Of a stretch of 34,164 bases of DNA, positions 8,971 through 18,100 are shown in pieces. Location: NCBI GenBank assembly GCA_051649785.1, contig JBOFHT010000037.1:1-34164 (forward strand). Direction: 5' to 3'. The DNA comes from JBOFHT01 sp051649785 (lineage in GTDB: Archaea > Methanobacteriota > Methanobacteria > Methanobacteriales > Methanobacteriaceae). Made by a program: the position numbers and the translations under genes. Numbering within the stretch: position 1 is the stretch's first letter; each line of letters starts with the position of its first letter. The notes under the pieces were generated by a model. The model searched no databases. It was not told where the DNA came from and saw only the letters and a list, made by a program, of their open reading frames with translations.

Positions 8971-8990
8971 AATATTAGGAGTATTTAATA

Positions 8991-9287
8991 ATGGATACTA
9001 AAAAAATGGCAAAAGTTTTTAAAGCACTTTCAAACCCCAATAGGTTGGAACTTTATTTAAAAATTGTTGAAACTCAAGAAACTAGTTATGAAACAGGTTC
9101 TGGATGTTTGATATGTGATATTGCTGAATCTTTTAATATTGGATCTCCCACTATTTCCCATCACCTTAAAGAACTGAGTAATGCTGAATTAATTTTTACT
9201 GAAAGAAAAGGTAAATTCTTAGTTGCAAAGGTAAATGAAAAAATGGTTGATGAAGTAAATGAATTATTAAAATTGAATAATAAATAA
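8991..9287 (+). CDS. ArsR-family winged-helix regulator (98 aa)
   Basis: A small dimeric transcription regulator of the ArsR type. It starts at ATG 8991, nine bases after GGAG. The recognition helix region reads IAESFNIGSPTISHHLKEL (about residues 44-62), followed by the wing TERKGKFLVAKV. C39 and C42 (GCLICD) sit just before the helix-turn-helix, the place where metal- or redox-sensing ArsR proteins often carry cysteines. Sensing by these residues is an inference. The gene lies 108 bases before the EFR1-type flavodoxin/ferredoxin gene in the same direction, and both upstream regions contain TCGAATTGT, so it probably controls itself and that gene. The signal could be redox state or a metal. 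Confidence 0.9.
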   Translation: MDTKKMAKVFKALSNPNRLELYLKIVETQETSYETGSGCLICDIAESFNIGSPTISHHLKELSNAELIFTERKGKFLVAKVNEKMVDEVNELLKLNNK

Positions 9288-9306
9288 ATTAATATTTTTT
9301 ATAAAA

Positions 9307-9376
9307 ACAATTCGAAAGTTGTAAAATTTTAAAACTATAAAAATTTAATATAAAATTTAATATTATACTAAGTATA
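9307..9376. promoter_or_regulatory. control region of the EFR1-type gene with two dyads
   Basis: ACAATTCGA at 9307-9315 is the exact inverse of the nine bases before the ArsR gene, and lies in an imperfect dyad ACAA...TTGT (9307-9322). A second dyad, TATAC-TAA-GTATA, is at 9364-9376. Shine-Dalgarno GGAGG is at 9382-9386, nine bases before the ATG at 9396. Confidence 0.4.
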
Positions 9377-9395
9377 AAAATGGAGGAATATTCTT

Positions 9396-10160
9396 ATGAT
9401 TTTTTATTTCACAGGTACTGGAAACTCTTTATATGTTGCTAAAAAAATACAGGAAATAGATGGGGATGAAATAGTCGATATGGGAAAAGCATTAAATGAA
9501 AAAAAATTTAATTATAAAATTAAAAAAGGTGAAAAAATAGGAATTGTAGCTCCAGTTTACTTTTTTGGACTACCAAATATAGTATCTGAATTTATAAATC
9601 AAATAATGTTAGAAATAGATGAAAATCCATTTGTATACACAGTAATTACATGTGGTGGAAATATTGGAAATGCAGATAAGGATGTCTCAAACTTGCTTAA
9701 ATTAAAAAATCTGCAATTAGATGCTAGCTATTCCATTAACATGCCTGGAAATTATGTTATGATGTATGATGTACCTAATAAAGAAGATATGGATTCAGCT
9801 CTCCTTCTTGCAGAAAAAGACATTGCAAAATTAGTTGAAAACATAAAAATTAATAAAAAAGGTGATTTTGCCAAGCATGGCCCCATTGCAGCATTTTCAT
9901 TTATTGCAAAAAAAGCATATGGAATATTTCGTAAAACTAAAAAATTTTATGTTACAGACGATTGTACCAATTGTGGATTATGTGAAGAATCATGCCCATC
10001 AAAAGTTATACATATAAACCATGAAAAACCAGAATGGATAGGTAAAAAATGTAGCCATTGTACTGCATGTATCAATCGTTGCCCATCAAAAGCAATAGAA
10101 TATGGGAACTCCACAAAAAAACGAAACAGATATGTTAATCCAAATGTAGAATTTAATTAA
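9396..10160 (+). CDS. EFR1-type flavodoxin-ferredoxin fusion protein (254 aa)
   Basis: A cytoplasmic electron-transfer protein that combines a flavodoxin domain with two [4Fe-4S] clusters. The N-terminus YFTGTGNS (residues 4-11) is the FMN phosphate-binding loop, and the flavodoxin-like fold continues to about residue 160. The C-terminus has two CxxCxxCxxxC clusters: C190, C193, C196, C200 and C219, C222, C225, C229, each followed by P, as in 8-iron ferredoxins. Length and order match the EFR1-family ferredoxins found in anaerobes and methanogens. No enzyme partner is encoded nearby, so the electron acceptor is unknown. The ArsR gene upstream suggests that expression responds to redox or metal stress. 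Confidence 0.9.
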   Translation: MIFYFTGTGNSLYVAKKIQEIDGDEIVDMGKALNEKKFNYKIKKGEKIGIVAPVYFFGLPNIVSEFINQIMLEIDENPFVYTVITCGGNIGNADKDVSNLLKLKNLQLDASYSINMPGNYVMMYDVPNKEDMDSALLLAEKDIAKLVENIKINKKGDFAKHGPIAAFSFIAKKAYGIFRKTKKFYVTDDCTNCGLCEESCPSKVIHINHEKPEWIGKKCSHCTACINRCPSKAIEYGNSTKKRNRYVNPNVEFN

Positions 10161-10188
10161 ATATAAAATTAATAATAATAAAAATAAA

Positions 10189-10266
10189 GGGGTTTGTAAA
10201 GTTTAAGATGGTTTTTTGAAATTTTATTTTTTTTACATTTAAAATATTTACCCCCTCCTTTTTTTA
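10189..10266 (+). terminator. probable terminator of the EFR1-type gene
   Basis: GGGG at 10189-10192 can pair with CCCC at 10251-10255, with flanking TAAA/TTTA pairs, and the 3' side runs into CCTTTTTTTAG. T-runs at 10211-10216 and 10226-10234 within the loop are further possible stop points. Confidence 0.5.
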
Positions 10267-10383
10267 GACTTTAAATTATCATTAGAGGATTTTTAAGGTT
10301 TATTTTAATTTGATAATTGTTAAAAATAGTTAAATATAAATAAAAATGGTTTAATACTTGGATATGCACACAAAAAGTAATAA

Positions 10384-10452
10384 ACCCCCCATAGACCCTA
10401 TCTATCCCATACAAATCTACTTCCCTATATTTTACGTGGATAAATTTTAGGG
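10384..10452. ncRNA. candidate structured RNA: C-rich patch with two hairpins
   Basis: Within sequence of otherwise low GC, this patch has CCCCCC, the perfect hairpin ATAGA-CCCTA-TCTAT (10391-10405) and a second hairpin from CCCTA (10423-10427) to TAGGG (10448-10452), followed by TTGTTTTATTTTTTT. GC islands in AT-rich archaeal genomes often mark structured RNAs. No named RNA family is recognised, and it could instead be two terminators. Confidence 0.3.
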
Positions 10453-10946
10453 TTGTTTTATTTTTTTAAATGATTTCTTGTTTTTTGTTTTATTTTTTGT
10501 TGTTCTAGTTTGTTTGTATTGATCTTTAAGATTAATTTGACTTTAATTGAGGAATATTAGCTAATTAATTTTTTTCAATGTTTAACATTGTGATATTATT
10601 CAACAAAATAATAAAAATAATGATAATAAAAATAATAATTTTTTATTATTTTATTTTTTTAATTTTTTTATAATTATGTGGGATTTACATTGAATTTGTA
10701 TATAACTTGTAGAAATTTTTCACATAATCTTGGTTTAATTTTGAAATAGACCTATATAACTGCATCAATATACTATTTAATGTGATAGTTAGAGTTTTCA
10801 AATGTTATTTTATGAAAAAAATTTTTTTCTTAAAAAATAACTTTTGACCAAAACTCATTATCTTTATTTGTATTATTAATATTAATAGCATGATTTGGAA
10901 TGAATACTATATTTACAGAGTATAAAAGATATAATAAAATAAATTA

Positions 10947-10964
10947 ATGGAGGATAAAAAAATG
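10947..10964 (+). promoter_or_regulatory. Shine-Dalgarno that sets the start at 10962
   Basis: An ATG at 10947 is in frame, but GGAGGA at 10949-10954 immediately behind it is a strong ribosome binding site placed seven bases before the ATG at 10962. The later ATG also begins a textbook signal peptide. TATA-like elements at 10905-10914 and 10921-10928 precede it. Confidence 0.8.
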
Positions 10965-11954
10965 AATACAAAAATTGTAGGAATATTATTATTAATCTTA
11001 ATGGTTATAAGTAGTATTGGTACGGTAGCAGCAACAAACTTGACGTCAGGTGATACTTATGTTAGTAATGAATCAAATGGTAAAGTCGTTGGTCATAATG
11101 GTAGTGGTGTTGCTAGTGAGCTTCCAGGAGTATGGGACGATTATTTTACAAATTCAGCAAGTGAAGAAGATAAAGAAAAATATTTAAAGTTAAAAGATAT
11201 GAATGCTACATGGATTTGGGATGAAAATAACACTTATGTTTATGGGGCTTCTGGTTCTGTTTTTAAAACCAATATTGAAATCAATTCTGATAATAATTAT
11301 GAAAACATTTCATTTATCTTTGCTGCTGATAATGCTGCAACAATTTATGTAAATGGAAAGCTTGCAGGATACACAACTGAATCATTAAAAGAAGCTCTTA
11401 GAATTGAAGGTGATTATTTAGGTGTTGATTTGGACAATAATTTAATTAAGGGTGATCGTGACGGATGGGGTCATGTATATGATATTACCATTAACTTAAG
11501 CAAAGGAATTAATGAAATTATTATTATCGCAGTTAATTCAGTAGGAACCGAAAATACTGGAACTCCTAATGATAATTATAACGATGTAAATAATCCTTGT
11601 GGTTTAATCTTCGGATTTAAAATCCCTGTAGAAAACAATGTTACTAATGGTACAGAAGAACCAAAAGGACCTGTTGTAGTTGTAGCAAATGAAACTAACA
11701 ATACAAATAGTGCAGAAGAACCAGAAACTAATGGCACAAATGATACCAATACAAATAATACTCCAGTTAAAAAACCTGAAAGCAATCCAGTTATAGACGA
11801 AAATAGTACTTATAACGAGGATACTAAAACAACAGATAATGTTGATCCTATGGAAGAAGTAGTAAATGGTGTCTCAATGAAAAATACAGGCATTCCCCTC
11901 ATAGTTTTAATCATTTGTTTAATTGGAGCTTTATTTATTAGAAAGAAAAATTAA
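10962..11954 (+). CDS. secreted surface protein with galactose-binding-like domain (330 aa)
   Basis: An exported, probably cell-anchored protein. Residues 1-24 are a signal peptide (MNTKIVGILLLILMVISSIG, cut near VAA). Residues of about 75-215 resemble a jelly-roll, galactose-binding-like carbohydrate-binding domain: ATWIWDENNTYVYG near its start, FIFAADNAATIYVNGKLAGY in the middle, and L.KGINEIIIIAVN at the end, the usual order of such domains. A Thr/Asn/Glu-rich stalk follows, then SMKNTGIP (305-312), a hydrophobic helix and IRKKN. This is the only plus-strand member of the adhesin group in the window, and it has no beta-helix. It probably binds sugar on the cell surface or on a host or partner; the sugar is unknown. 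Confidence 0.75.
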   Translation: MNTKIVGILLLILMVISSIGTVAATNLTSGDTYVSNESNGKVVGHNGSGVASELPGVWDDYFTNSASEEDKEKYLKLKDMNATWIWDENNTYVYGASGSVFKTNIEINSDNNYENISFIFAADNAATIYVNGKLAGYTTESLKEALRIEGDYLGVDLDNNLIKGDRDGWGHVYDITINLSKGINEIIIIAVNSVGTENTGTPNDNYNDVNNPCGLIFGFKIPVENNVTNGTEEPKGPVVVVANETNNTNSAEEPETNGTNDTNTNNTPVKKPESNPVIDENSTYNEDTKTTDNVDPMEEVVNGVSMKNTGIPLIVLIICLIGALFIRKKN

Positions 11955-12029
11955 TTTAGAGAAAACAAAACCATCAAAGACAATGAAACAGTAAATAATA
12001 GATTTCAACTATTATCAAAAAACACTTTT

Positions 12030-12066
12030 TTAGAGACAGTTAATTTTTTTAGTCTCTTAATTTTTT
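12030..12066 (+). terminator. intrinsic-type terminator
   Basis: AGAGAC at 12032-12037 pairs with GTCTCT at 12052-12057, extended by T-A pairs, and TTTTTT follows at 12061-12066. It lies about 80 bases after the stop of the plus-strand surface protein gene. Confidence 0.75.
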
Positions 12067-12341
12067 ATAAAATGAGTCTTAATCAAAAATCATTTTTCAA
12101 AAAATTCTTTATCTAATAAAGAAGTATAATACAAATTTAGATTTATGATTAGGTTTTTGGCCACTACTCCAATAAAAATAAAGAATAATAAGCTATCTAA
12201 ACAGTAGAAAAATTAAAAAAATACATGGCAAACTTTAGAAATTGAGTCGTGGTCAAAGATCAAAGTATGATAAAAAAAAAAAGAAGAAAAAGAGAAAATA
12301 GATTAATTGAATAAAAATAATAAAATCTACAAAAACTTACG

Positions 12342-12384
12342 GAATATTTACTAAGAAAAAAATATTTTTTTCTCTTGTCTTTTT
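12342..12384 (-). terminator. class A 3' hairpin of adhesin gene
   Basis: The block GAATATTTACTAAG, A-run/T-run palindrome, CTCTTGTCTTTTT matches those at 4818-4856 and 15081-15124. Similarity to the 15-kb copy extends over roughly 110 bases (about 12300-12410 against 15040-15150). Confidence 0.55.
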
Positions 12385-12457
12385 ACTGAAAATAAAGTAG
12401 ATTTATCAAATAATATACAACTAAACTACTATTTTTTTATAATTTAAATTTTGGGTT

Positions 12458-14758
12458 TTAGTTTTTACGTCTATAAACTGGTACAAATACTAGTATTAAA
12501 GCTATTAATAATGTAGCTAATGGAATACCTGTAGATTTCATACTAATGCTTGAATTAGCAACAGTTTTAGTTTTAGGTTCAGGGTTTGGATTAGGATTTG
12601 GATTAAGGTTAGGTTCAGGGTTTGGATTAGGATTTGGATTAGGTTTGGGTTTGTTTTTAACAGTTGCACTAACTGAATCATTACTACTATTAAAATTATC
12701 ACCAATAGTACTAATACTAAATGTGTGGGTACCGTTTTTTATAAATTTGCCTGTGAAATACATAGTAGCTTCTTCGCCAATAGTTAAATCACCAATAGTC
12801 CAAATACCAGTAACCATATCATAATTTCCATGCGATACAACAACACTACTACTATCTAAATCAAAGTTTGATGGTAGATTAATGTTTACTGAGACATTTT
12901 TCCCAATATATGATCCATTATTTTTAATATTAATAATACCATTAACAGTTTCGTTAATTAGATATTCTTTTTTATCTAAGTTAATCTCACCATTAACAGT
13001 AGTTTCACTATCAAATAATAACTGACCATTTAAAACATTAATATTGAAAAATCCAGCACCATAATAATTACCGGTAACAGGAACTACACCTTCACTATTA
13101 GCATTAGCAAAGTAGCTTATATTTGCATATCCTTCAACAGATTCAACTGAGCCAATTAATGTTCCATTCACATAAAAGCTAATATTTTGACCAGACACAG
13201 GATTACCCATATCATCAGTTAAAGTAGCATTCAAAACCACACTATTATTTACCCTAACAGTACTATTACCTATATATGTAAGGTTAAGAACACCTAAAGT
13301 ACCATTATTAAATATAACATTCCCTGAACTAGCAATATTAAAATCCATAATATTATTATAAACTAGCATAGACCTATTATTAAAAATAGCACCACCACTA
13401 ACACCAGCAACATTACCAACAAAACTAGAACTATTAACAGATAAATTAGTACCAAAATTATAAATAGCCCCACCACTAACATCAGCAGAATTATTAACAA
13501 AACTAGAACCAATAATAGTCGTATTTGAAGTCCCATTGTTAAATATAGCACCACCACTAAGATTAGCAGTATTATCAATAAAAGTAGAGTTCTTAATAGT
13601 TGCATTAGAACCAATACGAATAAGAATAGCACCACCAGATAACTTAGCAGAGTTGTTAACAAATTTAGAATTAGTAATGTTTGAATTAGAAGATATTAAT
13701 AAATAAATAGCCCCTGCACTTCCATTAGCTGAGTTATTAGTGAAATTAGAATTGTTAACATTTAAGTAATTACTATTGTAAATAGCTCCACCAGTTCCAT
13801 TTAAGGAGTTATTTATGAAATTAGAGTTATTAATGCTACAATATTCCTGGTTAAATATAGTCGCTATGATATTAGCAATATTATTAGTAAAATTACAATT
13901 ATTAATATATAACATAAGTGCATTATGAATAACAGCCTTCTCTAAAGCAGTATTATTGGTAAAACTTGAATTAATAATATTAACAAAGGAATTGTTATTT
14001 AAATCACCAGAAGTACTGAAAGATAAAACCCCCCCACTTCTTTTAGCTGAGTTATTAGTGAAATTAGAATTACTAATATTCATAGTTGTCTTATTTCCAA
14101 TTGTATAAATAACTCCCCCATCAAAATTAGCAGAATTATTAGAGAACATGGAATTATTAATATTTGTTGTTCCATTTATAACATATATTGCCCCACCAAA
14201 ATTCGTAGCAGAATTGTTAGTAAATATGGAGTTATTAATAGTTAAATTAGTACCCTCATTGTTGTATATAGCAGCACCATACGTAGCATTGTTGTTTTTA
14301 AAATTACAGTTCATAATATTTAGTGTTCCATTACCATTAGTTATTAATGATCCACCAACACCATTACGATATGCATCAGAAAAAGTTACATTAATAAAGG
14401 TCACATAAGAATTATTTAAGTTAAAAATCCAATTAGTGTTAGAACCACTAATAACAGTAGAGTTATTCCCAATTATAGTAATGTTACGGTTAGAAACTGT
14501 TAAATTAACATTACCAGTACCATTGTATTTATTATCATTAAGATAGATAGTTCCATTACCACTATAATTACCAGTTAAAGAGCCAAGGCCATTATTAATA
14601 GTGCTACCATTATCAACAGAAACACTACCATTACCATTATCAACTACAGCTGCATTAACATCACTAAATATTGAAAAGGATAACAATATCAATGATGAAA
14701 ATAATATGATTAAAAATATATTCTTATTGTTTTTATTAAAATTTACATTCATTATCAT
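12458..14758 (-). CDS. adhesin-like surface protein with Pmp-type beta-helix (766 aa)
   Basis: A smaller relative of the 1178-residue protein, with the same domain order. It starts at ATG 14758, seven bases after GGAGGTG; a second ATG two codons on is also possible. A signal peptide ends near NVNAA (residue 37). The following 85 residues are nearly the same as in the larger protein (NYSGNGTIYLND region). Beta-helix coils of the GGAIYN...NxSxFxNN type run to about residue 480, then the Ig-like TLTDDMGNPVSGQNISFYVNG, a DUF11/CARDB-like domain and a Pro-Asn linker (about 703-735). The end is SMKSTGIP (739-746), a hydrophobic helix and YRRKN. It is presumably exported and anchored to the cell envelope. 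Target unknown. Confidence 0.9.
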   Translation of the reverse strand: MIMNVNFNKNNKNIFLIILFSSLILLSFSIFSDVNAAVVDNGNGSVSVDNGSTINNGLGSLTGNYSGNGTIYLNDNKYNGTGNVNLTVSNRNITIIGNNSTVISGSNTNWIFNLNNSYVTFINVTFSDAYRNGVGGSLITNGNGTLNIMNCNFKNNNATYGAAIYNNEGTNLTINNSIFTNNSATNFGGAIYVINGTTNINNSMFSNNSANFDGGVIYTIGNKTTMNISNSNFTNNSAKRSGGVLSFSTSGDLNNNSFVNIINSSFTNNTALEKAVIHNALMLYINNCNFTNNIANIIATIFNQEYCSINNSNFINNSLNGTGGAIYNSNYLNVNNSNFTNNSANGSAGAIYLLISSNSNITNSKFVNNSAKLSGGAILIRIGSNATIKNSTFIDNTANLSGGAIFNNGTSNTTIIGSSFVNNSADVSGGAIYNFGTNLSVNSSSFVGNVAGVSGGAIFNNRSMLVYNNIMDFNIASSGNVIFNNGTLGVLNLTYIGNSTVRVNNSVVLNATLTDDMGNPVSGQNISFYVNGTLIGSVESVEGYANISYFANANSEGVVPVTGNYYGAGFFNINVLNGQLLFDSETTVNGEINLDKKEYLINETVNGIINIKNNGSYIGKNVSVNINLPSNFDLDSSSVVVSHGNYDMVTGIWTIGDLTIGEEATMYFTGKFIKNGTHTFSISTIGDNFNSSNDSVSATVKNKPKPNPNPNPNPEPNLNPNPNPNPEPKTKTVANSSISMKSTGIPLATLLIALILVFVPVYRRKN

Positions 14759-14829
14759 TGTTTTTCACCTCCATTTACATATAGTTAATTTGTTTTTTTG
14801 TATACTAACTGTTTATTAAGAAAATTGAA

Positions 14830-14849
14830 CATTAGTATATATACTAATG
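14830..14849. promoter_or_regulatory. perfect 20-bp palindrome upstream of adhesin gene
   Basis: CATTAGTATATATACTAATG reads the same on both strands and lies 72-91 bases before the start codon. ATTAGTAT half-sites also occur upstream of the adhesin genes starting at 18404, 21016 and 23062, so it is a candidate binding site of a shared regulator. Confidence 0.5.
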
Positions 14850-15080
14850 ATAGTACACATGAATATTAATATTTATTAATTATACTATTTAAATGTATGT
14901 AATTTTTAATGATTATTCTAATCACATGAAACAAAATTAGAAAAGAGCAAAAAATAATATCCAAAAGCGATTATATAGATAAAAAATATTAGGAAAAAAA
15001 GCTTTAAAAAATTAGAAAAAAAGAAAAAAGAAAAAATAATTTAATTAAACAAAAATAATAAAATCTAGAAAAACTTAGCT

Positions 15081-15124
15081 GAATATTCACTAAGAAAAAA
15101 AATACTTTTTTCTCTTGACTTTTA
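15081..15124 (-). terminator. class A 3' hairpin of adhesin gene
   Basis: GAATATTCACTAAG, an A-run, TACTTTTTT and CTCTTGACTTTT repeat the layout found after the adhesin genes at 4963 and 12458. It lies 70-110 bases past the stop. Confidence 0.55.
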
Positions 15125-15191
15125 TTACTGAAAATATAATAGATTTTATTAAAATTGTCAAAACAAAACAATTTTTTCATACAAAATTAAT

Positions 15192-18100
15192 TTACTTGTT
15201 ACGCCTATAAAATGGTACAAAGACTAATATTAAGGATATTAATAACACCGCTACAGGAATTCCTGTTGATTTCATGCTAACTGCATTAACAACATTACTA
15301 TTATTATCATTAGCACTATTATCTACTACTTCCATGTCTGCAGTATTGATAATATCAAAGCCATTGAGTGTAGTTTTTGAAGTGAAAGTGTAATTACCTT
15401 TGCTAGTAAATTTACCTGTAAAGCTCAATACTTTTTTACTACCAGGACCTACATTTATAGTCCAAGTTAAAGTATGACTCTTTTTATCATAAACCCCACC
15501 ATTAGGATTAGTTACAACAAAATTACCAGGCAAAGAAACAACAACAGTAACATTACTTATAGTACTATTACCATTATTAGAAACAATAACAGAACCAGTC
15601 ACAGAATCATTAACCTTTACCTTATCCTTATCTAAAGACAAATTAACACTAACATCAGAAACATTGAATATTACTTCAACATCACCAGCATTATTAATCT
15701 TAGAACCATTAGCAAGAGTAGTTGTAGAATTAAAAGTATAATTACCTTTATGAGTAAATTCACCTGTAAAATTCAATACTTTTTTACTATCAGGACCTAC
15801 ATTTATAGTCCAAGTTAAAGTATGACTCTTTTTATCATAAACCCCACCATTAGGATTAGTTACAATAAAATTACCCGGCAAAGAAACAACAACAATAACA
15901 CCCTCTGCACTACCATCACCATTATTAGAAACAATAACAGAACCAGTCACAGATTCATTAACCTTCACTTTATCCCTATCTAAAGTTAAATCAACACTAA
16001 CATCAGAAACATTGAGTATTACCCTAATACCTGCAGTATTATTAAGCACAGAACCATTAACAAGAGTAGTTGTAGAATTAAAAGTATAATTACCTTTATC
16101 ACTAAAACTACCAGTAAAATTCAGCACTAACTCACTATCAGGCCCCAAAGTAATATTCCAAGTCAATGTATTGTTTACAGGATCATAAGTCCCATTAACA
16201 TACTCAGTTGGAGTAAAATTACTAGGTAACTGAACAACAACAATAATATCTGCCTCAGAAATATCACCATTATTAGAAACAGTGACAGAACCAGTTACAG
16301 AATCATTAACCTTCACTTTATCTTTATCTAAAGTTAAATCAACACTAATATTGGAAGCATTGAGTATTACCTCAATATTTGCAGCATTATTAAGCACAGA
16401 ACCATTAACAAGAGTAGTTGTAGAATTAAAAGTATAATTACCCCTATCACTAAAACTACCAGTAAAATTCAATACTTGCTCACTGCCAGACTCAACAGTA
16501 ATATTCCAAGTCAATGTATTGTTTAAAGGATCATAAGTCCCATTAACATACTCAGTTGGAGTAAAATTACTAGGTAACTGAACAACAACAATAACACCCT
16601 CTGCACTACCATTACCAGTATTGGAAACATTCACAGAACCAGTTACAGACTCGCTAATATTCATTTTATCTTTATCTAAAGACAAATCAACAGTAACATT
16701 AGGATACAAAAGATCAAAGGTTACATTTAATGGTTGATTATCAACAATACCATTAACAGTAGTTGATTGAACAGCATAGTTAATGGATTGATTAAATCTT
16801 CCATCAAAATCATTACCATTATCCATAACAATAACAAAATTAGGTAATAAACTATTATTAACATCACCATCATCACTTAAAATGAAGCCATAGTCTAAAA
16901 CAACAGTACTACCAATAACAACTGTACTATTAACAGAATTTAAACTAGCAACAAACCAATTAATCAAAGTGAAACCATAATAATCAGTACTAAGTGTAGG
17001 ACTATTATAACCCCACCAATTAAAATCAGCTACTGAATCGCCAGATCCATTATTATGAACAGCACTAGCAGTATTATTTAAAATCCTAGAATAACTAATA
17101 TCCAAATGGCCTATATAATTATAAATAGCACCACCAGAAATAGCAGTATTATCTATAAAGTTAGATCCAATAACATGAATAATACTAAGTCTATCATTAC
17201 AAATAGCACCTCCAAGATTAGTAGCAGAATTATTAATAAAATCACTACTTTGAATACTAATTCTTCCATTAGAATTATAAATAGCACCACCATACTGTGC
17301 AGAATTATTAGTTAGTTTAGAATTAAAAATATTAATACTCCCACTTCCAGTAAATTCAACTAACATATCTACAAGCGAATCATAATTACTAATAGAACCA
17401 CCATAATCAGCAGAATTATTATCAAAGACAGAATTACTTATATTAATCTCTGAATACCAATTAGCAATAGCACCACCATTGTCAGTAGCAGAATTATTAA
17501 TAAAATCACTATTGTGAATACTAATACTTCCATGACCATTATTAAAAATAGCACCACCAGCATAGCTAGCAGAATTATTAATAAAATTACTACTTTGAAT
17601 ACTAATTCTACCATTATAACTCAGAATAGCACCACCACCATCAGCAAAATTATTAATAAAATTACTACTTTGAATACTAATTCTGCCATTATCATTATTA
17701 TAAATAGCACCACCATAATATTGTGCTTCATTATTAGTAAATGTGGAGTTAAATATGTTAATGCTTCCACTTCCATCAAATGTAGCAAATTCATCTAACA
17801 TATCATTATCTTGCTCTCCATTTTCATTATAGATAGCACCGCCAGAAAAATAAACATAGTTGCTATTAAAGACAGAGTCATATATGTTAATTTCTCCGTG
17901 GTCATTAGCAATAGCACCACCATCAACAGCAGAGTTATTATCAAAGACAGAGTCATATATGTTAATTTTTCCAAAATAATTGTAGATAGCACCACCACTA
18001 GCAGCAAAGTTATTGAGGAATGTACAGTTTATTATAGTTAGTGTTCCAGTATTATAAACACAGCCACCATAATCGTCAGTGTAGGCGTTTTTTATTATTA

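Larger units (their letters stand above)
8500..8990. other. divergent promoter region of adhesin and ArsR genes
   Basis: This 491-base gap separates the adhesin gene (leftward) from the ArsR gene (rightward). It holds the GGAGGTG of the adhesin gene at about 8507-8514, a perfect dyad at 8596-8626, a TATA box at 8921-8930 and dyad elements before the ArsR start. No gene is visible. Confidence 0.65.
10161..10961. other. 0.8-kb gene-free region with structured C/G-rich patches
   Basis: No protein-like frame is visible on either strand. It contains a terminator-like hairpin (10189-10266), an unusual C-rich patch with two hairpins (10384-10452) followed by a T-run, and the promoter of the next gene near 10905-10928. 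The region between is AT-rich and unremarkable. Confidence 0.6.
11955..12457. other. convergent intergenic region with two terminators
   Basis: The gap between two converging surface-protein genes holds a hairpin terminator for the plus-strand gene (12030-12066), a purine-rich A-run near 12275-12300 and the class A 3' hairpin of the minus-strand adhesin gene (12342-12384). No gene is visible. Confidence 0.65.
14759..15191. other. intergenic region between two adhesin genes
   Basis: This 433-base gap holds the promoter of the 766-residue adhesin gene, a perfect 20-base palindrome at 14830-14849 and the class A 3' hairpin of the next adhesin gene at 15081-15124. No gene is visible. Confidence 0.65.
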
